From Bacillota bacterium (GTDB lineage Bacteria > Bacillota > Clostridia > Peptostreptococcales > Anaerovoracaceae): DNA of 5,653 nt. Below, piece after piece: positions 1 to 5,653 of the stretch. The DNA lies in NCBI GenBank assembly GCA_030527065.1, contig JAUNBO010000098.1, forward strand, positions 1,234 through 6,886, in the 5' to 3' direction. The notes beneath the pieces were generated by a model. It was not told the origin of the DNA. It saw nothing but the letters and a program-made list of their open reading frames with translations, and did no database searches. Numbering within the stretch: position 1 is the first letter of the stretch; the number at the start of each line of letters is the position of its first letter. A program made the translations under genes and the position numbers.

Positions 1-26
1 CCGCCGGAAAAAACAGCGAGGTGCGT

Positions 27-815
27 ATGAATTGGTTTTTTCAGCTTGAGCCCCTTTCGCAGGGCTTTATTGCGACCCTGTTCACCTACATGGTGACCGC
101 GGCGGGGGCTTCCCTGGTATTCTTTTTCAAGACCATGAACCGGAAGGTCCTGGATCTGATGATGGGTTTTGCGGGAGGCGTCATGATCGCCGCTTCCTTC
201 TGGTCCCTGCTGGCTCCCGGCATAGAGCTGGCCGGAGAGCTGGGGCGGAACGCCTGGCTCACCGCCGCCCTGGGCTTTGCCGCAGGAGGCGGCTTCATCA
301 TCGGCTCCGACCTGCTTCTTTCCAAAAGCTCCTTCATCGAAAAGCGGGGGACCGCCGCCAAGCGGTCCATTCTTCTGGCCTTTGCCGTCACCGTCCACAA
401 CATCCCGGAGGGGCTGGCGGTGGGAGTGGCCTTCGGCTGCGCCGCCCTGGGCGTGGCGGACAGCACCGTTCTGGGGGCCATGCTCCTGGCCATGGGCATC
501 GGCCTGCAGAACTTCCCGGAGGGGACCTGCGTCGCCATGCCTCTCCGCCGGGAAGGGCTCTCCCGGGGCAAAAGCTTCCTCATCGGCCAGGCCTCCGGCA
601 TGGTGGAGCCCGTTGCCGGCGTGCTGGGAGTGCTCTGCGCCCTGGCCGCCAGAGACGTGCTGCCTCTGGCCCTCACCTTCTCCGCCGGGGCCATGATCGC
701 CGTGGTCTGCTCGGAGCTCATCCCCGAATCCTTCCGGGACAACAAGATACTGGCCGCCCTGGGAGTCCTGGCCGGCTTCATCGTCATGATGGTTCTGGAT
801 GTGGCGCTGGGATAA
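27..815 (+). CDS. ZIP-family divalent metal transporter (GufA/ZupT-like)
   Basis: Polytopic inner-membrane protein of 262 residues from the ATG, a usual length for bacterial ZIP carriers, which move Zn2+, Fe2+ or related divalent cations into the cytoplasm. Family-defining motifs are visible. HNIPEG (H124, N125, E128) is in the helix equivalent to TM4. QNFPEG (Q161, N162, E165) is in the TM5 equivalent. MVEP (E194) follows. These match the binuclear metal-site ligands of the GufA-type branch, where TM5 begins with Gln rather than the His of ZupT. Hydrophobic stretches run almost end to end, consistent with about eight helices. The loop between TM3 and TM4 is short and carries a basic patch but no His-rich segment. 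Start choice: an in-frame GTG lies at 21, but GAGGTG at 18-23 looks like the SD for ATG 27, although only 3 nt away; the GTG has only a weak GGAAAA upstream. The start is therefore uncertain by two codons. The promoter is outside the window. Metal specificity cannot be read from the sequence. Confidence 0.93.
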   Translation: MNWFFQLEPLSQGFIATLFTYMVTAAGASLVFFFKTMNRKVLDLMMGFAGGVMIAASFWSLLAPGIELAGELGRNAWLTAALGFAAGGGFIIGSDLLLSKSSFIEKRGTAAKRSILLAFAVTVHNIPEGLAVGVAFGCAALGVADSTVLGAMLLAMGIGLQNFPEGTCVAMPLRREGLSRGKSFLIGQASGMVEPVAGVLGVLCALAARDVLPLALTFSAGAMIAVVCSELIPESFRDNKILAALGVLAGFIVMMVLDVALG

Positions 816-835
816 GGGCTTCTACCCGGTTTTTT
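807..835 (+). terminator. Possible intrinsic terminator of the ZIP gene
   Basis: CTGGG (807-811) can pair with CCCGG (825-829) as a 5-bp stem with one G-T wobble and a 13-nt loop. Six Ts follow at 830-835. The stem spans the ZIP stop codon, and the T-tract lies inside the 3' end of the convergent YdcZ-like gene. The stem is short and the loop large, so this is a weak call. No equivalent T-tract follows for the minus-strand gene. Confidence 0.35.
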
Positions 836-1259
836 CCCACTTGAAGGCCACCACGCCGGCAATCATCAGAGCCAGGCCAAGGTATTTGGTCCAGATGAAG
901 GGGACCTTTTCGGAGCCCAGCAAGCCAAAGGCGTCTATGAGGGCGGCCACCAGGAGCTGGGAGATCAGGATGACGGAAATGGCATAGGTGGGAGAGAGAT
1001 TCCCTATGGCCAGCATCACCGTAATGGTGATGATCAGGCCCAGGACGCCTCCCAGCCAGTAGACCTTGCTCACCTGCCCCATCTGGGAGAAATCCCCCTT
1101 GCCCAGGATCCACAGAGCCAGCAGTCCCAGGACAAAGGCCGTGCCCTGAACAAAGGCGTTGGATTCGTAAAGCCCGATCTTTTCACTGAGCCGGGTGTTT
1201 ATGACGCCCTGAAAGCTCATGGCCGCGCCGGCTACGACGCTCATAAGGATACCTAACAA
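822..1259 (-). CDS. YdcZ/DUF606-family small DMT-superfamily membrane protein
   Basis: Integral membrane protein of 145 residues with five clear hydrophobic segments, the usual size and topology of the DUF606 (YdcZ) branch of the drug/metabolite transporter superfamily. Helices lie at roughly 2-20, 37-56, 68-88, 93-114 and 123-140. Family-typical features are a glycine/alanine-rich first helix followed by FQGVINTRL, and TYAISVILISQLLVAALID in helix 4. Members are half-size units thought to work as dimers; substrates are mostly unknown and none can be assigned here. Start choice: a GTG at 1266-1268 is in frame but lies within the GGAGGTGAT sequence itself. The TTG at 1257-1259 sits 8 nt after GGAGG (1268-1272) and gives MLGILMS, so TTG is preferred; an ATG at 1242-1244 is also possible but too far from the SD. 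The gene follows the kinase by 86 nt and converges on the ZIP gene with a 6-nt gap. Its SD is in a strong hairpin, described separately. Confidence 0.85.
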   Translation of the reverse strand: MLGILMSVVAGAAMSFQGVINTRLSEKIGLYESNAFVQGTAFVLGLLALWILGKGDFSQMGQVSKVYWLGGVLGLIITITVMLAIGNLSPTYAISVILISQLLVAALIDAFGLLGSEKVPFIWTKYLGLALMIAGVVAFKWEKTG

Positions 1260-1292
1260 AAAAATCACCTCCGGGACAGTATGCCCCGGAGG
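1258..1292 (-). terminator. Intrinsic terminator-like hairpin containing the SD of the YdcZ-like gene
   Basis: In minus-strand RNA, CCTCCGGGGC (1292-1283) pairs with GTCCCGGAGG (1277-1268). This gives ten pairs including one G-U wobble, closed by a 5-nt loop ATACT (1282-1278). TGA and then seven Ts (1264-1258) follow. This is the form of a rho-independent terminator and is well placed to end the lipoprotein-kinase transcript, whose last stop is at 1346. The 3' arm is also the SD (GGAGG, 1272-1268) of the YdcZ-like gene, and the T-tract runs into its TTG start. On the plus strand the ninth pair becomes an A-C mismatch, so the structure is better as minus-strand RNA. A T-rich stretch at 1296-1303 could still make it work in the other direction. 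Confidence 0.7.
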
Positions 1293-1300
1293 CTGTTCTT

Positions 1301-1329
1301 TTTATACATCAGCCGCTGCCGCTGCGCCA
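1301..1329 (-). promoter_or_regulatory. Weak candidate promoter for the YdcZ-like gene
   Basis: On the minus strand, TATAAA (1306-1301) preceded by TG resembles a -10 element. With a 17-nt spacer the -35 position (1329-1324) reads TGGCGC, which is poor. Transcription would begin near 1294, immediately before the hairpin, so the leader would consist almost entirely of the SD-masking stem. The AT-rich patch stands out in a GC-rich gap, but the weak -35 keeps this tentative. The remainder of the gap, 1330-1345, shows nothing recognisable. Confidence 0.25.
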
Positions 1330-1345
1330 CAGGCATTGGCAGGAG

Positions 1346-3556
1346 CTACCTCTTTCTGAATGCTTCGTCCATCCGCCGGTACAGCTCCTCCATGTCCAGG
1401 GGTTTATTGATGTGCGCATTCATCCCGCACTTGCGGCTCTTTTCCACATCCTCGGAGAAGGCGTTGGCCGTCGTTGCGAAGATGGGCACGGTCTTTGCGT
1501 CCGGCCTTTCCATGGCGCGGATGGCGGCGGTGGCCTCGTAGCCGTCCATCACCGGCATCTGCACATCCATCAGGAGCAGGTCAAAGTAGCCGGGGGGAGA
1601 GGCGGAGAACATCTCCACCGCCTCCTTGCCGTTTACCGCCGTGCTGATGACGGCGCCGGACCTCCCGATCAGCTCCACTGCGATCTCCCTGTTGATGGTG
1701 TTATCCTCCACGATGAGGACCTGCTTATCTCTGAAATCGTATTCCGCCGCCCTCTCAGGCTTGATCACGGTGTCGTGGCTGATGATGTGGGCGGCTTCCG
1801 GGGCCTGGGACAAGACGCCGAAGGGGATGTCTGCGGTGAAGGTGCTCCCCTCTCCTTCCTCGCTCTCCACGCTCAGAGTGCCGCCCATCAGCTGAACCAA
1901 CCTCTGAGAGATGGAGAGGCCCAGCCCGGTCCCTCCGTATTTTTCCGTGATGTGAGCGTTCTCCTGCTCAAAGGCGTGGAATATCTTCTCCTGATTCTCC
2001 TTTGCGATGCCGCAGCCCGTGTCTGTTACCTGGAAGCGGAGCCAGATGCGTTCCTCCTCCTGCTTCAGCTCCCGGACCTGCAGGGTCACCCTGCCCCCTT
2101 CGGGGGTGAATTTGATGGCGTTGGACAGAAGATTGGTAAGGATCTGATTGAGCCTCAGGGAATCCCCTTTCAGTTCTTCCCGGACGTCCCCGCACGCCAT
2201 TGTGCTGAACTGGATCCCCCGGCCCCCGGCCTGGGTATCATACACCACTGCCAGAGATTCCATCAGGGCAAGCAGATCGAAGCTTTCGTTTCTGATCTCG
2301 ATTTTCCCGCTCTCTATCTTTGACATGTCCAGCACATCGTTGATGAGCGCAAGCAGGTGTCTGGAGGAGATCGAAACCTTTTTCAGGCAGTCCCGGACCC
2401 TTGCCGGATCTTCCAGGTTCTGCATCGCAATGGCGGCCATGCCGATGATGCCGTTCATGGGCGTGCGGATCTCATGGGACATCCGGGAGAGGAATTCGCT
2501 CTTTGCAAGGCTGGCCCGCTCCGCATGGGCCAGAGCTTCCTCCGCCCGCTCCTTTTCCTTTTCCAGAAGCCTTGCGCTTCGGTTGGCGCCGCGGATGTAG
2601 ATCATGAAAAAAGACAGGATGGCAATGGTGATAAGCGCCACCATAAGGACCGTGTTCCGTGACATGAAGCTGCTGAGCTCCGCTACGGATACGTCCATCC
2701 CGCCGGAGAGCATGGTCACGCAGATGGTCCACTGGGTGTTGGAAATGGGCGCATAATAGACGTATTCATGCCCGCCCGCCATGGTGAACCCTACCATCCC
2801 TTCCCGACGCTCCGCCACATCCCGGCGCATGGCCTCCAGGGAGTAACCCTCATCCAGCACGGCCCGGGCCTCCAGCACGCCGAAATAATTGACGCCGCCT
2901 CTCTCCTTCCCCATTGCGGAGCGCATGATAAAAGCGCCCTGCCCGGAAATCACGTCTGCATAAGCGTTGGAGCCCTCCTTGTGGAGCACCAGCCTCTGGC
3001 TCAGGGTGTTTGTATCCATCCCCACCAGCACCGCCGCAATGGGCGTGCCGTCAAAAACGATCCCGTCTATGGACGCTCCCAGCAGAATGGTGTTGTCGCC
3101 CAAAAGAGTCTCGTTGGCGGAGATCAGCACCCCCTGGCCGTCCAGAAGGGTCCCGAGAGAGTTGATCTTGGAAACGGCGGAATAATAATCGTCGCCGGTG
3201 TAGCATATGCCGTTGGCGTCCAGCAGCGCCACATAGGTGAAATCGTTGATTTCCTTCTGTCTCAGCAGAAAACTCTGCAGGGACTCCAGATCGGCCAGAT
3301 CGTCGTCTCCGGCAGCCGAAGCCATCATTATGATCTGCGCAAACTGGCTTTGCAGGCTGGTTTCCAGGTGCGCCGCAGTCTGCTCCGCAAGCTCGCTCAG
3401 ATATTCCTCGCTCAGCCGGGTGATGGTATCGTCTGTCTTCTGTTGATACTCCCGCAGCATAAACACCAAAGGGAGAGTGCAAAGCAACGCTGCCACGATT
3501 ACGGCTGTACCGAGGCTCCCGTACCATAGCTTCCGCTTTGCTTTTCCTTCCTTCAT
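1346..3556 (-). CDS. Membrane-bound hybrid sensor histidine kinase with Cache-like sensor and C-terminal receiver
   Basis: Protein of 736 residues. After a short basic N-terminus comes TM1 (about 13-34), then an extracellular sensor of about 265 residues that looks dCache-like (for example YVALLDANGICYTGDDYYS and, near its end, YYAPISNTQWTICV). TM2 follows at about 302-322, then a charged helical linker likely to form a coiled coil. HisKA carries SHEIRTPMNG with phospho-acceptor H361. HATPase_c has the N-box with N479 in NAIKFTP, the G1 box DTGCG from D512, an F-box FHAFEQ, and the G2 box GGTGLGLSIS at 541-550. The C-terminal receiver (about 613-730) is complete: E617/D618, phospho-acceptor D664 in MDVQMPVMDG, and K718 in NKPL. 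All catalytic residues are present, so it should autophosphorylate and pass phosphate to its own receiver. No Hpt or DNA-binding output domain is attached. ATG 3554-3556 overlaps the stop of the upstream lipoprotein gene as ATGA and has GGGAGG 7 nt upstream, inside that gene. Its signal probably comes through the coupled lipoprotein. Confidence 0.95.
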   Translation of the reverse strand: MKEGKAKRKLWYGSLGTAVIVAALLCTLPLVFMLREYQQKTDDTITRLSEEYLSELAEQTAAHLETSLQSQFAQIIMMASAAGDDDLADLESLQSFLLRQKEINDFTYVALLDANGICYTGDDYYSAVSKINSLGTLLDGQGVLISANETLLGDNTILLGASIDGIVFDGTPIAAVLVGMDTNTLSQRLVLHKEGSNAYADVISGQGAFIMRSAMGKERGGVNYFGVLEARAVLDEGYSLEAMRRDVAERREGMVGFTMAGGHEYVYYAPISNTQWTICVTMLSGGMDVSVAELSSFMSRNTVLMVALITIAILSFFMIYIRGANRSARLLEKEKERAEEALAHAERASLAKSEFLSRMSHEIRTPMNGIIGMAAIAMQNLEDPARVRDCLKKVSISSRHLLALINDVLDMSKIESGKIEIRNESFDLLALMESLAVVYDTQAGGRGIQFSTMACGDVREELKGDSLRLNQILTNLLSNAIKFTPEGGRVTLQVRELKQEEERIWLRFQVTDTGCGIAKENQEKIFHAFEQENAHITEKYGGTGLGLSISQRLVQLMGGTLSVESEEGEGSTFTADIPFGVLSQAPEAAHIISHDTVIKPERAAEYDFRDKQVLIVEDNTINREIAVELIGRSGAVISTAVNGKEAVEMFSASPPGYFDLLLMDVQMPVMDGYEATAAIRAMERPDAKTVPIFATTANAFSEDVEKSRKCGMNAHINKPLDMEELYRRMDEAFRKR

Positions 3557-5541
3557 TCTCCTTCCTCCCGGTCTTCCGCAAGGTTGGTGATGCGGCCCTC
3601 CGTTTCCGCGACGACAGGCTCCCCGTCATGCCGGGCAAAGTAGTATTCCAGAGCGTCCCGATAGGTCCCCAGATCTTCTTTCACCAGCTCCACGCCCTCC
3701 GCCGGAGGCGTGTCTTCACTGTAGAGATTGAGCATGGTGAAGCCGTCTCCGTTGCCGTCCAGATAGCCGTTTACCCCCGCCATATAGTTATTGACAGCCA
3801 CCTCATACCATTCCGACGCCTCTATCGGCGTCCCGTCTTCCAGCTGGGCGCTGACCAGCCGCTCTCCCGCCGGCAGAGAAGCGTCAAAGGTGTACGTTAT
3901 CCCGGACACCTGCAAAAACCGCCCTCCGGGGAATTCCTCCGCAGGCACCCAGGTCCCCAGGCCATTTTCCAGCATCTCCAGCAGAACGGCTCCCGTCATC
4001 CTCACCACGACGATCTGATTGTCGTAAGGACATACGGCAAGAAGGTCCTCTTTCAGCACCGCTCCCTGGTAGATGCTCGCCCGGACGCCGCCGCCGTTGG
4101 CCACTGCGATGGGCGCCCCGGAATAAGCCGCAATGCTGTCCGCCACCAGGTTTCCCAGAGCCGTTTCCCCGCGGCGGGTATTGTAGTTCTGATAGATCAG
4201 GTCCTGGGCCGAAGCGCCCACAGGCGAAAGATCCGCATCCACGGCCTCGGAGCCGTGCAGATGGTATTCGTCCACTGCGGCAAAGCATTCTTCAACGGTC
4301 TTGCCGCCCCCCAGGACCTGCCGGCTCTGCGCGCCGAGATATGTCAGGGATTTCCCGGGAAGCCTGACGTAATAAACGTTGCCGCTCTCCACCGTTTCCT
4401 CCAGCCCTTCCGGTACCACGTGGCTTTCTCTGTCGAACTCCTTCAGATAGGAATTGTCCAGCCTCATATCCGCCATCAGGGCCTCCTGTCCCTCCTGGGT
4501 GGAGATGAGATCCAGGATCTGCAGGCAGGCCTCCAGCTTTTCTTCTTTTCCTTCTTCCTGGAGCCCCGCATTGATCCCGATATACCCTGCGGGCAATACT
4601 ACGGTCCAGTTTGCCGCGTCCTCTCCCCCTAAAAAGGGGAGCATCGCATATTCATACGCCGGGCTGGTCCCTGCCTCCGCCTCCCGGGCGTTCAATTGCC
4701 TGACCTCCTCCAGGAACGCAGAGTTGCCGTAGGCCGCCGCCAGCCTGCCCTGGCCCATGTAATTATCGTTATCCGGCGCGTTGCTCTGCCTGCTGAAAGG
4801 CATGGTGTTGATCAGCCCGTTCTCCACAAGCTGCTCATAAAAGGAGAAGGCGCCTTCCCAGGTGCCGGACATGACTGTCTCTCTGGCTATGTAGCCTTCC
4901 ATCCAGCGCGCTCCGTCGGCGGTGCCCAGAAAATCCGGCACCATGCAGCCGGTGACCCATGTCCCGAGGGTGATGTTATCGAACTCATTAAATCCGAACA
5001 CATGGCCGGTGTCCGTCAGTCCGCAGCCTGCATCCCGCAGGGCGGCCATGGCGGCGATCAGTTCTTCATTGGTGGCGGGCAGCGGGATCCCCTGCTGGTC
5101 GAAAAGCGTCTTGTTGATGACATAGCCGTTATATTGCCCGGGCAGCGGGAGATAATACAGCCGCTCTTCCAGCAGCAGACCGGAGAGCATGGTGCTTTCG
5201 TAGCGCCCGCTGAATTCATAGCCGTCCAGGGGAATGACGTTCATGGCGCTTTCCTCATTCTGGGGCTGTCTGCTGATGAGCAGGTCCGGCCCGTACCCGG
5301 CTTCTACCTGCCGTTGTATATCCGCATCCGGCGTGTAAGAGATCAGATATTCATATTGCAGCTCCACATCCGGCAGCCGGTCTTCCACAAGGGCTTTCAG
5401 ATTGTCCAGGGGGTCTGTATATACTATGGTGATGACCGTTTTCCCGTCTTCCTGCTCCTCCTGCCCTGCGCTGCAGCCTGCGAAGAGCGCAAGGGAAAGT
5501 ATCAAAAAAAGTACAAGGAACATTGTTTTGTTTTTTTTCAT
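3553..5541 (-). CDS. Lipoprotein: extracellular solute-binding domain fused to a 5'-nucleotidase C-terminal domain
   Basis: Protein of 662 residues. The N-terminus has KK, a hydrophobic core and FAGC with C23, a type II (lipoprotein) signal, so the mature protein should be membrane-anchored and exposed outside. Residues about 35-426 resemble family-1 ABC solute-binding proteins: an early VITIVYTDPLDNLKALVEDR strand-helix, then GPDLLISR, GQYNGYVINKTLFDQQGIPL with N143, and GYIGINA. Residues about 450-635 match the 5'-nucleotidase C-terminal domain (5_nucleotid_C): RRGETALGNLVAD (E459), NGGGVRA (482-488, R487), CPYDN (504-508) replacing the common PFGN, NNYMAGVNG, and GDGF (598-601). The catalytic metallophosphoesterase domain that normally precedes this module, with its DxH, GDxxD and GNHE motifs, is absent; the solute-binding domain takes its place. 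I therefore infer a binding or sensing protein, not a nucleotidase. ATG 5541 has AGGAGG at 5548-5553, 6 nt upstream. It is the first visible gene of an operon with the hybrid kinase. The ligand is unknown; no ABC permease or ATPase is adjacent. Confidence 0.9.
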   Translation of the reverse strand: MKKNKTMFLVLFLILSLALFAGCSAGQEEQEDGKTVITIVYTDPLDNLKALVEDRLPDVELQYEYLISYTPDADIQRQVEAGYGPDLLISRQPQNEESAMNVIPLDGYEFSGRYESTMLSGLLLEERLYYLPLPGQYNGYVINKTLFDQQGIPLPATNEELIAAMAALRDAGCGLTDTGHVFGFNEFDNITLGTWVTGCMVPDFLGTADGARWMEGYIARETVMSGTWEGAFSFYEQLVENGLINTMPFSRQSNAPDNDNYMGQGRLAAAYGNSAFLEEVRQLNAREAEAGTSPAYEYAMLPFLGGEDAANWTVVLPAGYIGINAGLQEEGKEEKLEACLQILDLISTQEGQEALMADMRLDNSYLKEFDRESHVVPEGLEETVESGNVYYVRLPGKSLTYLGAQSRQVLGGGKTVEECFAAVDEYHLHGSEAVDADLSPVGASAQDLIYQNYNTRRGETALGNLVADSIAAYSGAPIAVANGGGVRASIYQGAVLKEDLLAVCPYDNQIVVVRMTGAVLLEMLENGLGTWVPAEEFPGGRFLQVSGITYTFDASLPAGERLVSAQLEDGTPIEASEWYEVAVNNYMAGVNGYLDGNGDGFTMLNLYSEDTPPAEGVELVKEDLGTYRDALEYYFARHDGEPVVAETEGRITNLAEDREEGE

Positions 5542-5568
5542 GGGACGCCTCCTGCTTTTGTTACAGAT

Positions 5569-5597
5569 AATGTATCACAAGACGCAGGATAATGCAA
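5569..5597 (-). promoter_or_regulatory. Probable sigma-70/SigA-type promoter of the lipoprotein-kinase operon
   Basis: On the minus strand, -35 TTGCAT (5597-5592) and -10 TACATT (5574-5569) are separated by exactly 17 nt. TGA directly precedes the -10, giving an extended -10 (TGn) element that would compensate for the imperfect -35. Transcription should start near 5562, leaving a leader of about 20 nt that contains AGGAGG (5553-5548). The segment 5598-5653 is AT-rich near 5598-5632 with A and G runs; I see no gene, operator palindrome or terminator in it. Confidence 0.6.
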
Positions 5598-5653
5598 GTT
5601 TGAGATATTGAATAAAACCGAAAAAACAGAAATGGGGGGCGCAGGACTTTTCC

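Noticed and set aside
86..862. 258-codon open frame on the minus strand opposite the ZIP gene
   Set aside because: Low-complexity composition rich in Pro, Ala, Arg and Ser with no domain; the opposite strand encodes the full set of ZIP motifs.
1293..1345. Possible riboswitch aptamer upstream of the terminator/SD hairpin
   Set aside because: Only about 50 nt separate the kinase stop from the hairpin. I could find no convincing paired structure and no match to riboswitch consensus sequences I know, including guanidine and fluoride classes.
3538..4632. Long open frame of about 364 codons on the plus strand opposite the lipoprotein gene
   Set aside because: It is antisense to a gene with clear domain motifs, has no recognisable family, and its openness follows from GC-rich codon use on the other strand. 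The frames at 4696-5592, 2768-3529 and 1412-2323 on the plus strand were rejected for the same reason.
4623..4641. Inverted repeat CTCCCC/GGGGAG with a 7-nt A-rich loop
   Set aside because: It lies in the middle of the lipoprotein coding region, has no T-tract after it, and encodes an ordinary part of the solute-binding domain. It is most likely chance.
3553..5541. Annotation of the lipoprotein as an active 5'-nucleotidase
   Set aside because: The metallophosphoesterase catalytic motifs (DxH, GDxxD, GNHE) are not present; only the C-terminal binding domain is.
1..5653. CRISPR arrays, tRNA or rRNA genes, insertion sequences
   Set aside because: No regularly spaced repeats, tRNA-like cloverleaf, rRNA segments, transposase genes or flanking inverted repeats were seen on either strand.

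Overview
The window is GC-rich, with strong AGGAGG-type ribosome binding sites, a Gram-positive-style lipoprotein signal and a large solute-binding-protein/histidine-kinase pair. Together these suggest a GC-rich gut-type Firmicute (class Clostridia, perhaps an Oscillospiraceae- or Lachnospiraceae-like genome). This is an inference from style and protein families; no rRNA or other marker gene is present.

Layout. (1) 27-815, plus strand: a ZIP-family (GufA/ZupT-like) divalent-metal transporter. (2) 822-1259, minus strand: a small five-helix DMT-superfamily membrane protein of the YdcZ/DUF606 family, converging on the ZIP gene with a 6-nt gap. (3) 1258-1345: a short intergenic region dominated by a strong hairpin. 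The 3' arm of this hairpin is the Shine-Dalgarno sequence of the YdcZ-like gene, and its T-tract runs into that gene's likely TTG start. (4) 1346-3556, minus strand: a membrane-bound hybrid histidine kinase with an extracellular Cache-like sensor, HisKA, HATPase_c and a C-terminal receiver domain. (5) 3553-5541, minus strand: a lipoprotein that joins a family-1-type extracellular solute-binding domain to the C-terminal, nucleotide-binding domain of 5'-nucleotidases, without the catalytic metallophosphoesterase domain. (6) 5542-5653: leader and promoter of the lipoprotein-kinase operon.

The core of the window is the two-gene minus-strand operon. The promoter at about 5569-5597 drives the lipoprotein, and the kinase follows with an ATGA stop/start overlap, implying translational coupling. 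The natural reading is a sensory pair in the manner of LuxP-LuxQ or TorT-TorS: an anchored extracellular binding protein reports its ligand to the Cache sensor of a hybrid kinase. The ligand is unknown. The 5'-nucleotidase C-terminal fold, with its NGGGVRA and GDGF signatures, makes a nucleotide, nucleoside or similar phosphate-containing compound a reasonable hypothesis. No ABC permease, ATPase, Hpt protein or DNA-binding output regulator is visible here. I consider the lipoprotein fusion and its coupling to the kinase the best candidate for something not well described.

The ZIP and YdcZ-like genes look like unrelated neighbours. The YdcZ-like gene may, however, be connected to the operon through the terminator/SD hairpin in its leader.
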